This document shows positions 34,727-41,672 of a DNA stretch of 59,772 nucleotides, piece after piece (the stretch's first letter is position 1; each line of letters opens with the position of its first letter). Location: the IMG/VR virus record IMGVR_UViG_3300042319_001458, positions 1-59,772 of that record; one strand, 5' to 3'. The DNA is from a virus. Below the pieces are notes generated by a model. The model did no database searches, was not told the DNA's origin, and was given only the letters and a program-made list of their open reading frames with translations. Made by a program: the position numbers and the translations under genes.

Positions 34727-34995
34727 TAGCAGTCCCACTTGCGCAATGATTTATTGATTCGACTGTTTGGATCTGCAGCTTTTGCAGAACCAGTTAATTT
34801 CTTTTTCATGCCCGTCATGCGAGCGCAAAATGAAGAGCGGCGACCTGCTGCTTTATCGCTTGTAGCAGCCTGCTCTTTAGAAACTGGAGGTTTTAAATTA
34901 TGGCCTTCACGCTTTGCAGAAGCGCGCCCCTTGGCGTTTAAACCGCCTTCAGGATTCTTTCCTTCTTTGCGCGTCCAAGCAGGGCTTTTAGCCAT
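34726..34995 (-). CDS. Small basic protein, DUF6321-like, 89 aa
   Basis: ATG 34995 follows GGAGACAGAG. 'SPAWTRKEGKNPEGGLNAKGRASAKREGHNLKPPV' followed by 'RRSSFCARMTGMKKKLTG' matches a small phage and bacterial protein of unknown function (DUF6321). Very basic. It is widespread among podoviruses of uncultured hosts. A DNA-packaging or virion accessory role is an inference. Confidence 0.7.
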   Translation of the reverse strand: MAKSPAWTRKEGKNPEGGLNAKGRASAKREGHNLKPPVSKEQAATSDKAAGRRSSFCARMTGMKKKLTGSAKAADPNSRINKSLRKWDC

Positions 34996-35040
34996 CTCTG
35001 TCTCCAAGAAAGAAGCGGGGCTTGCGCCCCGCCGCTTGTA

Positions 35041-35274
35041 TCAATAATGCGAAGCTTTTCCGCGAGGCGTGCCAGCTTTAGCTGACGAAAACACACCGCC
35101 GCCAGAAGCGCGAGCAGGCTTCTTGCCTTTAGCAGCTTCAGAGAAAAGAGCTTTGCCGCCCTTCTTCATGCAGCCGCCCATAGCCTTTTCAGCTTTGCCG
35201 CCCTTTTTGAAGGACTCTTCGCGCTTTTCAGCATCTTTAATGGTTGTAGCAGGACCTTTGTAAGCACCCATCAT
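35041..35274 (-). CDS. Small Lys/Gly-rich protein, 77 aa
   Basis: Contains several Lys-Gly-Gly motifs ('FKKGGKAEKAMGGCMKKGGKALF', 'RASGGGVFSSAKAGTPRG') like those in the 376-aa basic protein at 40498. The N-terminus 'MMGAYKGPATTIKDAEKR' is conventional. Likely disordered and basic. It may bind DNA or other virion proteins. Confidence 0.65.
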   Translation of the reverse strand: MMGAYKGPATTIKDAEKREESFKKGGKAEKAMGGCMKKGGKALFSEAAKGKKPARASGGGVFSSAKAGTPRGKASHY

Positions 35275-35283
35275 AGCCTCCTA

Positions 35284-35751
35284 TTACGGCGTTAGGTTGA
35301 TAGCTTGAACGTATTCAACGGTCAGAATAGCAGCGCCAGTCGTTACCGAAATAGCGTTAGCTGCCTTGACGTAGATGATGACGTCGTCTGCGCCAACATC
35401 AACCCAATTTGCAGTTCTCGTTGCGTCAGTTCCCGGCGAAGCGGCAAAAAGACCAACAGCACTGAGAAGGAAATTGGCAGAAGCAACGAGCTCAGTAGAC
35501 GTTGCAGACGTTCCAACATTCAAACCAGCAGACGCGCCACTAAATGCTACTGAAACAAGCGCCGTGATTGAGGTAATCTGGCTACCAGCTGGGATGCAAA
35601 TAGTAGTTGCAGCAGCAGTTGCAGACTGTGTGATAGCAACAGACTGCGCCATTTTTACATATCCAACATTCTTAACAGAACCAGCCGTTGAGCCAGTCGT
35701 GTCTAAAACGTCGCCGGCCTGTATAGGGCCGGTAAAAGTTGTAGTTCCCAT
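35284..35751 (-). CDS. Head decoration / capsid-associated protein, 155 aa
   Basis: ATG 35751 follows AGGAGGATTAT; an in-frame ATG at 35766 is less likely. 'GTTTFTGPIQAGDVLDTTGSTAGSVKNVGYVKMAQSVAIT' starts a strand-rich protein of the type found beside capsid genes in marine phages. The rest alternates Ala-rich and Thr-rich strands. It is separated from the capsid gene only by the endonuclease, which has probably been inserted between them. Confidence 0.65.
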   Translation of the reverse strand: MGTTTFTGPIQAGDVLDTTGSTAGSVKNVGYVKMAQSVAITQSATAAATTICIPAGSQITSITALVSVAFSGASAGLNVGTSATSTELVASANFLLSAVGLFAASPGTDATRTANWVDVGADDVIIYVKAANAISVTTGAAILTVEYVQAINLTP

Positions 35752-35775
35752 ATAATCCTCCTGCACAAGGTTTCG

Positions 35776-36480
35776 TCACGTCGTCTGTGCAGCGTCCGCT
35801 TGGTCGGTCGACGTAACTGATGTTCCAAGGCTTCTATTGCCAGAATGCTTTCTGATGTAGTCCGCACCCGCCAATAAAACTTCTACATTATCCTTTGCCT
35901 GTCCCAACATGCTATTACAAGAATAGCACAATAGTTCACGCACGGCACCTGTTTCATGACAATGGTCTACTGCTAGATCTTTTTTAGTTCCGCGATAATC
36001 CATTGTAGTCTCAGGCTGATGGCAAATAGCGCATTTACCATCTTGCTTGCGATACATTTCGGCGTAATCACCAATTGAAATGCCATAATAGCGCATCAAT
36101 CCGTAATGACGCCGTTGGTCCTTACTCATTTTATAGCCGATAGAACCATCTTCTTTCAAAACTCTTTCGGCTTTATGATCAGCCATCTTCAAGTTAGAAA
36201 TCTTAAGATTTTTCGTATCGTTATCTATAAAGAACACAGATCTATCTGGCCATTTGCCGTAATAAAGAAGCCATGCCGCCTGAGCTCCGGATATTTTTCT
36301 TCCACGATATGTGATGGAATAATAATCCTTGCCATTTTGCATTCGCTGCCAAACGCCGGCGCGTTGACCAACTTGAGCCCTGGAACTTGTTGACACTTTC
36401 CAGGTAAAAGAACCTGTTTCAGCATCATAATCCAGAACCTCTGATAGACACTCAAATGTCAGATCAACATTTTTTACCAT
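35776..36480 (-). CDS. Free-standing endonuclease: degenerate HNH plus endonuclease VII domain
   Basis: 234 aa. Residues ~10-110 match a phage HNH layout ('DYDAETGSFTWKV', 'ISGAQAAWLLYYGKWPD', 'FFIDNDTKNLKISNLKMAD'), but the catalytic 'DHIN' His is replaced in 'FFIDND', so this domain looks inactive. Residues ~140-215 match a recombination endonuclease VII: 'CAICHQ' and 'CYSCNS' zinc pairs and the catalytic 'AVDHCHETG'. Tandem nuclease fusions of this kind are mobile. It sits inside the head gene cluster with its own strong promoter at 36515-36542, which suggests later insertion. Confidence 0.8.
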   Translation of the reverse strand: MVKNVDLTFECLSEVLDYDAETGSFTWKVSTSSRAQVGQRAGVWQRMQNGKDYYSITYRGRKISGAQAAWLLYYGKWPDRSVFFIDNDTKNLKISNLKMADHKAERVLKEDGSIGYKMSKDQRRHYGLMRYYGISIGDYAEMYRKQDGKCAICHQPETTMDYRGTKKDLAVDHCHETGAVRELLCYSCNSMLGQAKDNVEVLLAGADYIRKHSGNRSLGTSVTSTDQADAAQTT

Positions 36481-36514
36481 TGCAAAATCCCCTTCTCTTT
36501 TATTAGAGTTAGAG

Positions 36515-36542
36515 ATTATACTTTAGATAAATATAATGTCAA
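36515..36542 (-). promoter_or_regulatory. Consensus sigma70-type promoter for the endonuclease
   Basis: Reading leftward, TTGACA (36542-36537) and TATAAT (36520-36515) are both perfect with a 16-base spacer, pointing into the endonuclease gene. A 7-bp inverted repeat (AATGTCA-ATC-TGACATT, 36535-36551) overlaps the -35 box and could be an operator. This is the strongest promoter I see in the late region. Confidence 0.88.
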
Positions 36543-36558
36543 TCTGACATTTATATTT

Positions 36559-36596
36559 ATAACTCGCTGCCTTCTTGTTCAGATACAGCGAGTTAT
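36559..36596 (-). terminator. Terminator after the major capsid gene
   Basis: A perfect 11-bp stem (ATAACTCGCTG with CAGCGAGTTAT, 16-base loop) begins 7 bases after the major capsid stop. Downstream (leftward) bases are A/T-rich but not a U-run, so termination may be partial. It separates capsid transcription from the promoter of the inserted endonuclease. Confidence 0.75.
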
Positions 36597-36602
36597 TTTA
36601 TA

Positions 36603-37514
36603 TTAGGTTGGGAAAGAGCCAAATATTGAACGCCAATTGTAATAGCCAAAACTATAACGTTCATAGCCCTTCACCAAAAGATTGTCAGTTACGAAATCGA
36701 CTTGCATGTCAGTTTCGAACTTTACGCGCTCCATGTAGCTCAAGCCATCGATGTTCGTTAGCAAGAACCAAGCAGATGCAGACGTCAAGAAGTCGTTGAC
36801 CATGTAGCCTTCAGGCAAGCCGCCTGCAGTCATCATGATCGCGTTAACGTCATTGTCTGCCGTGCCAGGACGCAGTTCCGTCTTCGTCAGACGAATTGCG
36901 GTTGGCTCGAGAGCTGGCGGAACAACAAGACGACGACCGCGAGCAAATACTTTAAGACCAGCTTGGTCTTTAAAGTTTGTTCTGATCGAAATCATTGCGT
37001 TAAGCAGCGTGCTCTCATTGAGGTCCACATCAACTGCAGGACGGTTTGCAACCGTGCCGCCATCGATCGGATGGTTTGTTGCAATAAGAGAAACGCCGTC
37101 ACCGCCGACAGAAGCATTATACGTCGTTGCCGTGTTGAGCACGTTAGCGCCGTAGATTTCTTTCGTCTGCTGGAACGATTCAATGAGGCCGAGGTTCGAC
37201 GGCATAAACTGTGACTTATACAGGTTATCGTCGATGGCTTTACGCGTGATCGAATAGCCGAGAGCAATTTCAGTATGCTCTTGGTTATAGACGTAGCGTT
37301 CGCCTGCGGCGTTATCAAACGACGTTTGAGCGCCTTCGGTCTTTAACTGAGCAAGACCCAAGAAACGCATTTCCGCAGTGCGCTCGAGCGCCATTTTGGA
37401 ATCGTGTTTCGTGAAGATCTTGTCGTATTGAGATGGGATCATCTCATACTTGCCTTCAATCCCGCGGAGACCGGGGAGGAGAAGGTCTTTGATGGCAGAG
37501 AGATTAACAGCCAT
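36603..37514 (-). CDS. Major capsid protein (HK97 fold)
   Basis: 303 aa. Begins 'MAVNLSAIKDLLLPGLRGIEGKYEM', with an early N-arm helix, then 'TEIALGYSITRKAIDDNLYKSQFMP' (P-domain spine-helix region) and 'GLKVFARGRRLVVPPALEPTAIRLTK' A-domain strands, ending 'YSFGYYNWRSIFGSFPT'. Size, order (scaffold, decoration, capsid) and the next terminator all fit a major capsid gene in this class of podovirus. It resembles the gpT-like group by general pattern. Assignment is strong from context, moderate from sequence. Confidence 0.85.
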   Translation of the reverse strand: MAVNLSAIKDLLLPGLRGIEGKYEMIPSQYDKIFTKHDSKMALERTAEMRFLGLAQLKTEGAQTSFDNAAGERYVYNQEHTEIALGYSITRKAIDDNLYKSQFMPSNLGLIESFQQTKEIYGANVLNTATTYNASVGGDGVSLIATNHPIDGGTVANRPAVDVDLNESTLLNAMISIRTNFKDQAGLKVFARGRRLVVPPALEPTAIRLTKTELRPGTADNDVNAIMMTAGGLPEGYMVNDFLTSASAWFLLTNIDGLSYMERVKFETDMQVDFVTDNLLVKGYERYSFGYYNWRSIFGSFPT

Positions 37515-37527
37515 TGGTCCTTACTCC

Positions 37528-38112
37528 TTAGATTGTGACAAGCGTCTTGGTTGAGACGTTCAAGAATCCAACCACAACGTAGTTGGCGTTCGAGGCCGTA
37601 TCAGTGCCATTCGAGCCTGGTGGATCAGTGACAAGACTGATGACGCGGAATGGAGCCGTCGAAGACGTTCCAAGCGTTTCAACATACATGCCAGAGATGC
37701 CGGATGAAGTATTGCCGCTTGAACCGCCAGCGAGCGAGATCGAAGCGCCAACGCCAGCTTGCGTCACATTCGTGGTGCTGCCAGCTTGGACAAGGAAACG
37801 AGCGTTTGGATCGTTTACGACGTAGGCATAGACAACGCCATTGTTGTCTGAACCTGGCCAATAGTTCGACCAAACAGTGCGCTTCTGGGCGACTGAAAGA
37901 TATTTGCAGCCCTGAAAAACACCAGCAAGCTGCGTCGTCGGCGCGTCACCCGCGCGTGTGATCGTGCCGTTGGCGTCCTGGAGGACGGCATCACCGTAGA
38001 AAATAGGCGTCGTATAGTTGGACGCAATCTGCATTTCGACCTGTTCGTAGGTCGGGGCAGAACCGTTCCCGCTATATTGACGAAAACCGAAAGGCGCAAA
38101 CGTATTCGCCAT
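37528..38112 (-). CDS. Capsid decoration / head-stabilising protein
   Basis: 194 aa. 'MANTFAPFGFRQYSGNGSAPTYEQVEMQIASNYTTPIFYGDAV' is typical of the structural proteins that sit just upstream of gpT-like capsid genes in alphaproteobacterial and marine podoviruses. The rest is beta-rich ('GVFQGCKYLSVAQKRTVW', 'NDPNARFLVQAG'). A hairpin (CTCCT / AGGAG at 38121-38135) covers its ribosome site, so translation may be tuned. Probable decoration protein, one copy per capsid subunit. Confidence 0.75.
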   Translation of the reverse strand: MANTFAPFGFRQYSGNGSAPTYEQVEMQIASNYTTPIFYGDAVLQDANGTITRAGDAPTTQLAGVFQGCKYLSVAQKRTVWSNYWPGSDNNGVVYAYVVNDPNARFLVQAGSTTNVTQAGVGASISLAGGSSGNTSSGISGMYVETLGTSSTAPFRVISLVTDPPGSNGTDTASNANYVVVGFLNVSTKTLVTI

Positions 38113-38242
38113 GACGGGTTCTCCTTATATAGGAGGCTCATCATCGCGCGCCGGGGCGAATTTAGAACCGGAAGATTGTTAATGCTCCACGCCGGGGGAG
38201 CTCAGGCTATTAAAGCTTGCGCCTATTATCTATAAACAACAG

Positions 38243-38275
38243 CAAAAAGTAAAGGGGCCGGCGAACCGACCCCTT
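38243..38275 (-). terminator. Intrinsic terminator between pre-scaffold and capsid genes
   Basis: Reading leftward, a 10-bp stem (AAGGGGTCGG with CCGGCCCCTT, one G-T pair) has a stable TTCG loop and is followed by TTTACTTTTTG. It is a textbook terminator. It lies between the 188-aa gene and the capsid cluster, so capsid genes need read-through or another promoter in 38136-38240, where I see no convincing one. Confidence 0.88.
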
Positions 38276-38299
38276 AAAACACATTTATTTATAGAGAAA

Positions 38300-38866
38300 T
38301 TACTTCTCAGGGATTGGCATAGCTTCATACGATTTCTTAATTTGCGGCTTAACTCGCGCATCATCTCGCGTCATTGTGCCGTCTGGCGTGCCAGCAATTT
38401 GCTGCTCTTTTGCCCTTACCTGCATGCGTGCTTTGCGTAGGTCAGACGCGCGGCGCTCATCAATAATCTCAGTCGGGCATTGCATCAGGATCATGCCTTT
38501 ACGCAAAATCGTCTGCGTCGATGTATTGTTTGGCATCATCCATGGATGGCGCGCGACAGGGACAGGCTCCCAGCCAGCTCGAGCCAACTGGATCTGATAT
38601 GCAGGATCTTCCTGACCATAAATGGTGTGGCGCTTCCATTCATACGTCCAGCCATCAGGGATTTCATCTAGCGGGATGTAGAAATCATCTTGCGCGTCTA
38701 CCACGTCGCCAAGATGCTCACGCAGCTGGGCTGCGCGGCGAGAAGCGGCTGCTCGAGAATCATCTTCACGCATTGGCGGCCTCATCGTGTCTTCTTCTAC
38801 GGTTTCAATTTTCTTTACTGCGTTTGCGAATTTACCGCCGCGGCGGGGAGCATTGATAGGTTCCAT
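38300..38866 (-). CDS. Conserved structural-region protein, 188 aa
   Basis: Starts 'MEPINAPRRGGKFANAVKKIETVEED', then 'RMDSRAAASRRAAQLREHLGD'-like helix and a WY-rich section ('DGWTYEWKRHTIYGQEDPAYQIQLARAGWEPVPVARHP') that is a repeated phage motif near scaffolds. Ends in a basic stretch. It lies between scaffold and capsid cluster. Probable assembly factor; unknown biochemistry. Confidence 0.65.
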   Translation of the reverse strand: MEPINAPRRGGKFANAVKKIETVEEDTMRPPMREDDSRAAASRRAAQLREHLGDVVDAQDDFYIPLDEIPDGWTYEWKRHTIYGQEDPAYQIQLARAGWEPVPVARHPWMMPNNTSTQTILRKGMILMQCPTEIIDERRASDLRKARMQVRAKEQQIAGTPDGTMTRDDARVKPQIKKSYEAMPIPEK

Positions 38867-38876
38867 TTTTCAATCC

Positions 38877-39788
38877 TTAACGACCGTAGCGGCCTTCTTT
38901 TTGAGCTAAAGCTTTATTCTTTGCATATTCTTCCGGTTTCATACCAAGAGATGCGGCCATGTCGGCTTCTGCAGCCGTCAAACGCATAACATTTGGTCGT
39001 GAGCTCCCGCGAGAAACAGGCGCAGGAGAAGGCTGCACAGCTCTTTTTGGCGCAGCTGCAGCAGATAGCGGATTTTCTGCTGACGCATGCGTTTCATGCT
39101 CATCCATATTTCTACGAATGCCCAGACGCTGTTCAACATATGCAAAATATTCATCAGAATCAGGCGCAATGCCGTCATCAACAGCGTCTTCATGTGCGCG
39201 AAACATTTTTCTGATGTCACGCGCGCCTTTAAAGTGATCCTTATTCTCTTTTAACCAAGAAGCAGAGCGCGGGGAGACCTCCGATACAATTTGATCAAAG
39301 ATATCACCCTGTTGCGCAGCAGGCGGCGCTTTTTCAGCGGCCTCCATTTGCGCCTTCATGGCTTTTTCACCCTTTTTCAGCTCGGATAATTGTTGAGCAT
39401 TGGAGCTGATCGACAATTGTATCTCTGCAGCGCGCGAATAATCCTGCGTAGCCATCGCGTCTGCATAAGCATTCTTCAATTGCTCGTTTCTGGTGTTAAC
39501 CGTCTCGATCGCATTCACAACAAGCTGATAATCAGACTCTGTTTTGTCTGCGTTTGCCTGATGCGCCCTGTGATGAGCCTCTTGCGCACGCCTTTCAGCC
39601 TCTAAACGCGCTTGTTTTTCGCGCTCCAGGCTCTTTTTTAGGTCCAATATGCCTTCTTCAGGCGATACTTCAGGCTTTTTGGCTTGTTTCTCTGGTTCGC
39701 TATCAACAATTTCTACTTCAGGAGCGTCATTATCCTGTTTTTTATCGTCATCGAGAACGATTTCGACGCCATTATCTTCATCAGACAT
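38877..39788 (-). CDS. Capsid scaffolding protein
   Basis: 303 aa from ATG 39788, which follows AAGGAGAATTTAT. The N-terminal third is very acidic ('DEDNGVEIVLDDDKKQDNDAPEVEIVD'), followed by long coiled coils ('LKKSLEREKQARLEAERRAQEAHHRAHQ'), and the C-terminus ends in a basic, helix-turn-helix-like tail ('LTAAEADMAASLGMKPEEYAKNKALA'), a pattern typical of podovirus scaffolds. It lies upstream of the capsid genes, the usual position. The domain order is strong evidence. Confidence 0.83.
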   Translation of the reverse strand: MSDEDNGVEIVLDDDKKQDNDAPEVEIVDSEPEKQAKKPEVSPEEGILDLKKSLEREKQARLEAERRAQEAHHRAHQANADKTESDYQLVVNAIETVNTRNEQLKNAYADAMATQDYSRAAEIQLSISSNAQQLSELKKGEKAMKAQMEAAEKAPPAAQQGDIFDQIVSEVSPRSASWLKENKDHFKGARDIRKMFRAHEDAVDDGIAPDSDEYFAYVEQRLGIRRNMDEHETHASAENPLSAAAAPKRAVQPSPAPVSRGSSRPNVMRLTAAEADMAASLGMKPEEYAKNKALAQKEGRYGR

Positions 39789-39799
39789 ATAAATTCTCC

Positions 39800-40192
39800 T
39801 TACCAAGCTGCATCTGGCGTCGGGATACTCATTTTGACCTGTGTATCAGATAGCATTCTGCATAGAACGCCATTAACCGTTAAGCTCCACCCGTCAGACG
39901 GACGGAAAACAAGCCAGTCATGCAGATTAATGTTTGCGTTGTTAAACCATTGGCCATTATCATCTTGAAAAGCGGTCGATCCCATCTTTACAAGCAAACC
40001 AACTTTTCCTTGATATCGATCTTCATCGACAGTTTTATCTGAAAGATAGATACCGCTCTTTGTTTTTGTTGGCCTGATATAAACAGCAACAAGGGCTTGG
40101 TTATTAAAAACCTTAAAGTTATCAAGATTACCAAGCCTGGAGAGCAATTCTTCTTTAGGATCTAGCGTGTGTTCCATAACCATTGGTGGCAT
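39800..40192 (-). CDS. GroES-like co-chaperonin
   Basis: 130 aa. Residues ~30-112 follow the Cpn10 fold: 'NNQALVAVYIRPTKTKSGIYLSDKTVDE' (strand plus the mobile-loop 'T-K-x-G-I-x-L' motif), 'YQGKVGLLVKMGSTAF', 'LHDWLVFRPSDGWSLTVNGVLCRML'. The N-terminal 25 residues and the C-terminal tail are extra. Phages such as T4 encode their own GroES-like cap (Gp31) to fold capsid protein with host GroEL. Its position just upstream of the scaffold supports a capsid-folding role here. Confidence 0.78.
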   Translation of the reverse strand: MPPMVMEHTLDPKEELLSRLGNLDNFKVFNNQALVAVYIRPTKTKSGIYLSDKTVDEDRYQGKVGLLVKMGSTAFQDDNGQWFNNANINLHDWLVFRPSDGWSLTVNGVLCRMLSDTQVKMSIPTPDAAW

Positions 40193-40204
40193 TGTTTTCC
40201 CTTC

Positions 40205-40411
40205 CTAACGATACTTCTCTGCGCAAACTCGATCGGCTTCGTCGAGCAAGTCGAACGCAGATTTTAGACCGGCAATCTTGCCGGCTAAACTTTTATAATC
40301 TTCATATGATTCGACATAACCGTTAATCATCGGTTCAATTAATCTTTCAATCTCAATCTGAATGAGCTTCTTCAGCTCATTTTGATAAACTTGCACTGTT
40401 GTAAGCGCCAT
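40205..40411 (-). CDS. Small helical protein, 68 aa
   Basis: Two helices ('MALTTVQVYQNELKKLIQIEIERLIEPM' and 'YVESYEDYKSLAGKIAGLKSAFDLLDEADRVCAEK'). This family of ~70-aa proteins between portal and scaffold genes is common in related podoviruses. Unknown role, possibly assembly. Tight spacing to the co-chaperonin. Confidence 0.7.
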   Translation of the reverse strand: MALTTVQVYQNELKKLIQIEIERLIEPMINGYVESYEDYKSLAGKIAGLKSAFDLLDEADRVCAEKYR

Positions 40412-40451
40412 ATGTCCAGTCCCTTCCTACTGGCCTTCCTAATGTAATAGC

Positions 40452-40485
40452 GAGGGTGGCTCTTAGGAAGGGGGTGAGCCACCCT
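40452..40485 (-). terminator. Strong hairpin after the 376-aa gene
   Basis: A perfect 11-bp stem (GAGGGTGGCTC with GAGCCACCCTC) encloses a 12-base loop; flanking TAGCG and CGCTA can extend it. It follows the stop at 40498 (reading leftward). No U-run follows, so it may act as an RNase-protection or partial-stop element as well as a terminator. Confidence 0.7.
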
Positions 40486-40497
40486 CTATCGCTGCAA

Positions 40498-41628
40498 TTA
40501 CTTGCTGCGACCTGCTTTCGCTTTCGCGATATCTTCTTTCTGCAAACGACCTTCGCCAGAACCAGCGCCTGCTGTCATGTCTTTATACGACTTGGCGACT
40601 TTACTGATTCGACCACCGGCCTTGCGAGCAGGCGCATCTTTATGAAGCTTGGCAATGTCCGTCTTTTGCAGGCGGCCTTCGCCGCTTCCAGCACCGGCTT
40701 CCATGTCCTTATAGGACTTAGCGACTTTAGTGATTCGACCGCCAGCCTTGCGTCCAATTGGCAGGCCTGGAGGCAGCATAGGACCAGCGCCAGGAGGGCC
40801 CATAGGCGGCATAGCAGGCGCAGCAGCACCAGCGTCCATCGGAGGAGGAGGCGGCATCATGTCAGGAGCAGGGCGCTTCATGCCAGCGTCAACATGACGC
40901 GGCTCAGACTTTCCGGCGTTGATCACGATGTTAATGTCGGTCTTGCTGCCCTTCTTGCTGCTCTTTTTTGTCGCACCCTTCAAGGCGCTCATAAGAGAGC
41001 CGCCAGTGGCCTTAGCCGTGCGTCCGCCCTTCTTGTAGTTTTGATACTTGCCAGACCGCTCAGCGGCCTCGCCAGCCGCAGGGAGCGCATCGTCGCCTTT
41101 AAGAGCGCGATTAAGAGCGCCTTTGTCTTCCTGCGTATAATTCGCCGTGCCTGACTTGCCGACATCGCGCATGGATCGAGCTTGCTTCTCGCTCTCCGAG
41201 CCGCCAACCATTTTCTCGAGGAAGCTGCCACCGCCGGCTTTCTTGATCTTGCCGCCCTTCTTGTAATGCTGGGCAGCGCCGCGAACAGGCTTAATTTTCA
41301 TCGAGCCAAGGCGTGTTTTGGTATCTTCTGTTTCTGCAGCAGAAGGAACCGAGCCGCCGTCTTTGCGCTTTACAGCGCCGCCGGCTTTGAACGCGCCGCG
41401 CTTCATATCCCTGCCGATGGCTGCCTTCGTGTCGCGGGCGGCATTTGATTCGCCAATGCCCTTTGCCGATGGCTTCATAATTGGGCGAGCGCCGGTTTTT
41501 ACTTCCGCGCGCAGCAATGGCGCAGGCGTCCAGTCACTCGAATCTGTCTTCTGATCTTTCTCACCGGCGAGAGAGCGGGCTTTCGCCTTCATCTTCTCGC
41601 GCAGGGTCTTTGCGGAATATTCTGACAT
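40498..41628 (-). CDS. Repeat-rich basic virion protein, 376 aa
   Basis: Lys/Gly/Ala-rich. A ~40-residue block 'KAGGRI(T/S)KVAKSYKDM' plus 'AGAGSGEGRLQK' occurs twice near the C-terminus (nucleotides ~40560-40760). Many Gly-Gly motifs ('KRKDGGSV', 'KKGGKIKKAGGGS', 'KKGGRTAKATGG') and a Pro-rich stretch (~residue 260) mark it as disordered. The high positive charge suggests DNA binding in the virion. It lies between the polyvalent protein and the head-assembly genes. Function unknown. Confidence 0.75.
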   Translation of the reverse strand: MSEYSAKTLREKMKAKARSLAGEKDQKTDSSDWTPAPLLRAEVKTGARPIMKPSAKGIGESNAARDTKAAIGRDMKRGAFKAGGAVKRKDGGSVPSAAETEDTKTRLGSMKIKPVRGAAQHYKKGGKIKKAGGGSFLEKMVGGSESEKQARSMRDVGKSGTANYTQEDKGALNRALKGDDALPAAGEAAERSGKYQNYKKGGRTAKATGGSLMSALKGATKKSSKKGSKTDINIVINAGKSEPRHVDAGMKRPAPDMMPPPPPMDAGAAAPAMPPMGPPGAGPMLPPGLPIGRKAGGRITKVAKSYKDMEAGAGSGEGRLQKTDIAKLHKDAPARKAGGRISKVAKSYKDMTAGAGSGEGRLQKEDIAKAKAGRSK

Positions 41629-41672
41629 TTTAAAACTCCAGCCGGAATTATGGAGGCGTCCCTCCTCCCGCG

